From DATAXP01 sp036272935 (GTDB taxonomy: Bacteria; Planctomycetota; Planctomycetia; Pirellulales; PNKZ01): a stretch of DNA of 7,994 nucleotides. Within the stretch, counting starts at the first letter, position 1, and each line of letters begins with the position of its first letter. Made by a program: the position numbers and the translations under genes. The stretch lies in NCBI GenBank assembly GCA_036272935.1, contig DATAXP010000115.1, positions 1-7,994 of the forward strand, given 5' to 3'. This document shows, piece by piece, positions 5,320-7,994 of the stretch. Below the pieces are notes generated by a model that did no database searches, was not told the DNA's origin, and worked only from the letters and a program-made list of their open reading frames with translations.

Positions 5320-7077
5320 CTTCGAACCCATACCTGCGGCGAGTTGCGCCGCGAGCACGTCGGCCGGGAAGTCACCCTCTGCGGCTGGGTCGACAGCTAC
5401 CGCGACCATAAGGGGCTGTTCTTCGTCGACCTGCGCGACCGCTACGGCAAGACGCAGGTCACGTTCGATCCCGACTGCGGTGCCGAGGTGATGGAGCTGG
5501 CGCGCACGGTGCGCAGCGAATGGGTGATTGCCGCTACCGGGAAGGTCATCGAGCGCCCGGAGGGAATGACCAACCCGAAGCTGGCGACCGGCGAGATCGA
5601 GCTGCAAGCCAGCGGCCTGCGCGTGCTCAACCGCAGCCTCACGCCGCCGTTCCTGCCCACGATTGCCGAGGTGCCCAGCGAGGAGCTGCGGCTTCAGTAC
5701 CGCTACCTCGACCTGCGCCGGGCGAAGTTGCAAGAGCTAGTCGTCTACCGTCACCGGCTGACGAAGCTGGTGCGCGACTACTTCGATCGCCACGGCTTCT
5801 TGGACATCGAAACGCCGGTGCTCGGCCGCAGCACGCCCGAAGGGGCGCGCGATTACCTGGTGCCGAGCCGCGTGCATCCGGGACATTTTTATGCCCTGCC
5901 GCAGTCGCCGCAGATCTATAAGCAAATCCTGATGGTGGCCGGCTTCGACCGTTACATGCAGGTGGCCCGCTGCTTCCGCGACGAGGACCTGCGGGCCGAC
6001 CGCCAGCCCGAGTTCACGCAGATCGACATCGAGATGGCGTTCGTCGAACGCGAGGACATCCTGACAACGATCGACGGCCTGATTGCGTTTCTGATGCGCG
6101 CGCTGCGCGGCGTCGAGATGTCGTCGCCGCTGCCGCGGTTGAGCTACGCCGACGCGATGGAGCAGTACGGTTCGGACAAGCCCGACCTGCGCTACGGCAT
6201 GAAGCTCGTCGACATCGGCGACCTGGTGGCTGGCAGCGGCTTTGGCGTGTTCAAGAACGCCATCGCCAGCGGGGGGCGCGTGCGCGGACTCAATGCCGTC
6301 GCCGCGGCTGCCAAGTACAGCCGCAAGCAGATCGACGAACTGACGGCGTTTGTTGCCGATTACAAAGCCAAGGGGCTGGCGTTCTTCCGTGTGACCGACG
6401 CGGGGCTCGAATCGCCGATCGCCAAGTTCTTCAATGCCGACGAGCAGCGGGCGATCATCGCGAGGTTCGCTGCCAAGCCGGGCGATCTGCTGCTGCTGGT
6501 TGCCGATACGGCGAAGGTCACCAGCGCAGCGCTGGGCGCGTTGCGCGCTCGGCTGGGCAAGGAGCTGCAACTGTTCGACCCCTCGGAGATGCACTTCGCC
6601 TGGGTGCTCGACTTTCCGTTGTTCAGCTACAACGAGGAAGAGAAACGCTGGGACGCCGAGCACCATCCGTTCTGCGACCCGGTTCCGGAAGATGTGCCGT
6701 ACTTCGAGAGCGATCCCGGCAAGATTCGCGCGCAGTCGTACGACCTGGTAATCAACGGCAACGAAGCGGCCAGCGGCAGCGTGCGTATCCACGACGCCGC
6801 GGTGCAGCAGAAGGTGTTCGATCTGCTGGGGATCAAGGCTGAGGAGGCGGAGCATCGCTTCGGCTGCCTGTTGGAGGCGCTGCGCTACGGTGCCCCGCCG
6901 CACGCGGGGATCGCACTTGGCCTGGATCGCTGGGTGATGATGTTCACCGGCACCGACAGCATCCGCGACGTGATCGCCTTCCCAAAGACGCAGCGTGCCG
7001 CCGACTTAATGACCGGCGCTCCCAGCGACGTCGACGCGAAGCAGTGGCGCGAGCTGCACCTGCGCCCGCAGACTTGA
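5317..7077 (+). CDS. aspS: Aspartyl-tRNA synthetase, bacterial type, probably non-discriminating
   Basis: Class II synthetase that charges tRNA-Asp with aspartate in the cytoplasm. From the TTG start it has 586 residues, normal for the bacterial form. Visible parts: OB-fold anticodon-binding domain (1-110, LCGWVDSYRDHKG); motif 1 region (about 140-170, ending in FLDIETPVLGRSTPEGARDYLVPSR); motif 2 with FRDEDLRADRQPEFTQ (220-235); the bacteria-specific GAD insertion (about 290-425); and motif 3 with GIALGLDRWVMMFTG (531-545), followed by AFPKTQ. His31 and Gly83 correspond to H31 and G82 of Pseudomonas aeruginosa AspRS, residues reported to permit charging of tRNA-Asn; this predicts an Asn-tRNA route through GatCAB. 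GNEAASGS (481-488) replaces the commoner GNELGGGS. The frame is open 80 codons further upstream, but that stretch crosses a palindromic element and is not AspRS-like. Confidence 0.97.
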   Translation: MLRTHTCGELRREHVGREVTLCGWVDSYRDHKGLFFVDLRDRYGKTQVTFDPDCGAEVMELARTVRSEWVIAATGKVIERPEGMTNPKLATGEIELQASGLRVLNRSLTPPFLPTIAEVPSEELRLQYRYLDLRRAKLQELVVYRHRLTKLVRDYFDRHGFLDIETPVLGRSTPEGARDYLVPSRVHPGHFYALPQSPQIYKQILMVAGFDRYMQVARCFRDEDLRADRQPEFTQIDIEMAFVEREDILTTIDGLIAFLMRALRGVEMSSPLPRLSYADAMEQYGSDKPDLRYGMKLVDIGDLVAGSGFGVFKNAIASGGRVRGLNAVAAAAKYSRKQIDELTAFVADYKAKGLAFFRVTDAGLESPIAKFFNADEQRAIIARFAAKPGDLLLLVADTAKVTSAALGALRARLGKELQLFDPSEMHFAWVLDFPLFSYNEEEKRWDAEHHPFCDPVPEDVPYFESDPGKIRAQSYDLVINGNEAASGSVRIHDAAVQQKVFDLLGIKAEEAEHRFGCLLEALRYGAPPHAGIALGLDRWVMMFTGTDSIRDVIAFPKTQRAADLMTGAPSDVDAKQWRELHLRPQT

Positions 7078-7112
7078 AGACTCATGTTGGCGGCTCCTGC
7101 GCGCGGCCGGCG

Positions 7113-7592
7113 TCACGCTACGAACGCCAGGATGTAGAACACCCAGCCGGTGGCGGCGGTCAGCGTCATCTCGATCGCGGCGAACCATCCCCAGAAGCGA
7201 TGTGCCCGGCTGTGCTCGCCAGGTTGCGGCGGATCGGGAAACTTGCGCACCGCCTCGGCGATCACGTAAATCCACACGAGCGCCGTTGGCACCGCAAAGA
7301 ACAGGTGCACGCAAAGGCTGGGATACACCCAGGTGTCGTAGTACGGTGACGGGGCAGCGCGGGCCGTCCAGCCGGTGACGCGCATGTCGATCTCGAATAG
7401 CGCTACCGCCACCAGTAGCACCGCGCCGAGCGTCAACTGCACGCGCTTGTGGAGCTGGTAATTGCGCCGCTCGCGCACCAGCCAGATGCTCCACGACATG
7501 ACGGGAATCACGGCGAACATCGCCAGGAACACGATGTCCAGCATCAGCGACGCCCGGCTGCCGAGAAAGCCGTTGAGTCCGGGAAAATCCAT
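7113..7592 (-). CDS. DUF420 family membrane protein (CtaM/YozB-like)
   Basis: A 159-residue integral membrane protein with four predicted helices (about 15-38, 53-70, 88-114, 134-157). Landmarks are FLGSRASLMLDIVFLAMF near the N-terminus, RRNYQLHKRVQ after helix 1, PSLCVHLFFAVPTALVW in helix 3, and HRFWGWFAAIEMTLTAATGW in helix 4. Histidines at 48, 96 and 131 in or beside helices are typical of DUF420 proteins. The Staphylococcus aureus member, CtaM, is needed to mature a heme A-containing terminal oxidase, so a role in cytochrome oxidase assembly in the cytoplasmic membrane is plausible but inferred. No oxidase genes are visible nearby. The gene converges on aspS, with 35 bases between the two stops and no clear terminator there. 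No strong ribosome binding site precedes its ATG; the start is chosen because it gives full family length. Confidence 0.85.
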   Translation of the reverse strand: MDFPGLNGFLGSRASLMLDIVFLAMFAVIPVMSWSIWLVRERRNYQLHKRVQLTLGAVLLVAVALFEIDMRVTGWTARAAPSPYYDTWVYPSLCVHLFFAVPTALVWIYVIAEAVRKFPDPPQPGEHSRAHRFWGWFAAIEMTLTAATGWVFYILAFVA

Positions 7593-7652
7593 CGAGTGGC
7601 GCCTGGGGTGAGTTCGGTCTACGCGGCCTCAGGGTAAACGGCTCGCCGACGA

Positions 7653-7680
7653 TTGACCAGTCCGCGCAAACGTTGATACG
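7653..7680 (+). promoter_or_regulatory. Candidate promoter for tRNA-Leu
   Basis: TTGACC (7653-7658), a 16-base spacer, then GATACG (7675-7680). The -35 is good and the -10 weak. It lies 43 bases upstream of the mature tRNA, a usual distance for a tRNA leader. Confidence 0.4.
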
Positions 7681-7723
7681 GTGGTGCTGCTGCGAGCCAA
7701 ACATCGCGGCGGCAGCCGTCTGG

Positions 7724-7809
7724 GGCCGAGTGGCGGAATAGGCAGACGCTCGGGACTTAAAATCCCGTGGGGAGTAATCCCCGTGCGGGTTCGATTCCCG
7801 CCTCGGCCA
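7724..7809 (+). tRNA. tRNA-Leu (anticodon UAA)
   Basis: A complete 86-base class II tRNA. The acceptor stem GGCCGAG (7724-7730) pairs with CTCGGCC (7802-7808), with discriminator A at 7809. The D arm contains GCG...CGC with AGGC. The anticodon stem CGGGA/TCCCG encloses the loop CTTAAAA, putting the anticodon TAA at 7758-7760 (reads UUA and UUG). The long variable arm GGGG-AGTAAT-CCCC is characteristic of leucine. The T arm is GCGGG-TTCGATT-CCCGC. CCA is not encoded and must be added afterwards. Confidence 0.98.
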
Positions 7810-7836
7810 GTGAGTTAGAGCGAGTACGGGACAAAG

Positions 7837-7858
7837 TGGTGTAAGTTGTATTACACCA
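7837..7858. promoter_or_regulatory. Operator-like perfect inverted repeat
   Basis: TGGTGTAA (7837-7844) and TTACACCA (7851-7858) form a perfect 8-base inverted repeat around GTTGTA. A third half-site, GGTGTA, lies at 7864-7869. The right half overlaps the -35 of a candidate promoter, an arrangement typical of a repressor operator. It is not followed by a T run, so a terminator for the tRNA is unlikely. Confidence 0.5.
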
Positions 7859-7873
7859 GGTCGGGTGTATGAT
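7846..7873 (+). promoter_or_regulatory. Sigma70-like promoter reading off the right edge
   Basis: TTGTAT (7846-7851), 16 bases, TATGAT (7868-7873). Both boxes match consensus well. The gene it would serve is not identifiable: a GTG at 7939 behind GGCGGAGG (7922-7929) opens a frame that continues to the edge, but only 18 codons are visible, too few to call. Confidence 0.45.
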
Positions 7874-7994
7874 CCGCCGCACAAACGGAGATACCGCCCC
7901 AGTTGTTCTGTAAATGCTAGCGGCGGAGGCGCCGCGATGTGCTGGTCGAGAAGGGGTGGGTCAGGCTTGGTTTCCTAGAATTTGTGTTTGTTCA

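Noticed and set aside
5737..6903. 388-codon minus-strand frame antisense to aspS
   Set aside because: Lies wholly within a clear aspS coding region; long antisense frames are expected at this GC content, and the product has no recognisable features.
7006..7884. Minus-strand frame of 292 codons across the tRNA and DUF420 gene
   Set aside because: It contains the well-known antisense translation of a tRNA (RRESNPHG...DFKSRASAYSATRP) and then runs out of frame through the DUF420 gene; it is not a protein.
7869..7913. 15-codon frame starting at ATG 7869
   Set aside because: Its ATG lies within the -10 box of the candidate promoter, it has no ribosome binding site, and it is too short to support.
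7802..7994. Attachment site at the tRNA-Leu 3' end
   Set aside because: No repeat of the tRNA 3' end is visible downstream within the window, and no integrase is seen.

Overview
The window looks like chromosomal DNA from a GC-rich bacterium, most likely a planctomycete of the Pirellulales type. This rests on the combination of IPT/TIG repeats and a LamG-like domain joined by long serine-only linkers, a secretin-type STN-like protein, a bacterial-type AspRS and a DUF420 membrane protein. It is an inference from gene style; no lineage marker settles it.

Region 1 (1-4908, minus strand) is a four-gene unit read leftwards. First comes a 973-residue modular protein (4908-1987): three IPT/TIG domains, a serine linker, a LamG-like domain, a second serine linker and an unassigned C-terminal region. 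Next is a small predicted exported protein with two tandem STN-like repeats (1969-1295). It is followed by a GT4-type glycosyltransferase (1302-295) whose start overlaps the previous stop by 8 bases, and by the N-terminus of a second, sialyltransferase (GT29)-like enzyme that runs off the left edge (272-1). Gene spacing of 17, -8 and 22 bases suggests one transcript. A reasonable working idea is a surface or extracellular protein system whose serine linkers are glycosylated by the co-encoded transferases. The large protein has no visible Sec signal peptide, so its export route is open. Base composition drops sharply across the C-terminal region of the large gene and the STN gene, hinting at a mosaic origin.

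Region 2 (4909-5316) is a 408-base divergent intergenic region. It holds a short GC-rich hairpin, a 96-base near-palindromic element with perfect 16-base terminal inverted repeats, and a probable aspS promoter.

Region 3 (5317-7592) has aspS on the plus strand, probably starting at a TTG codon, and convergent to it, 35 bases away, a DUF420 (CtaM/YozB-like) four-helix membrane protein. The AspRS carries His31 and Gly83, matching residues linked to non-discriminating AspRS in Pseudomonas, so it may also charge tRNA-Asn.

Region 4 (7593-7994) contains tRNA-Leu(UAA) and, downstream, a perfect inverted repeat overlapping a sigma70-like promoter, which suggests a repressed gene just beyond the right edge.
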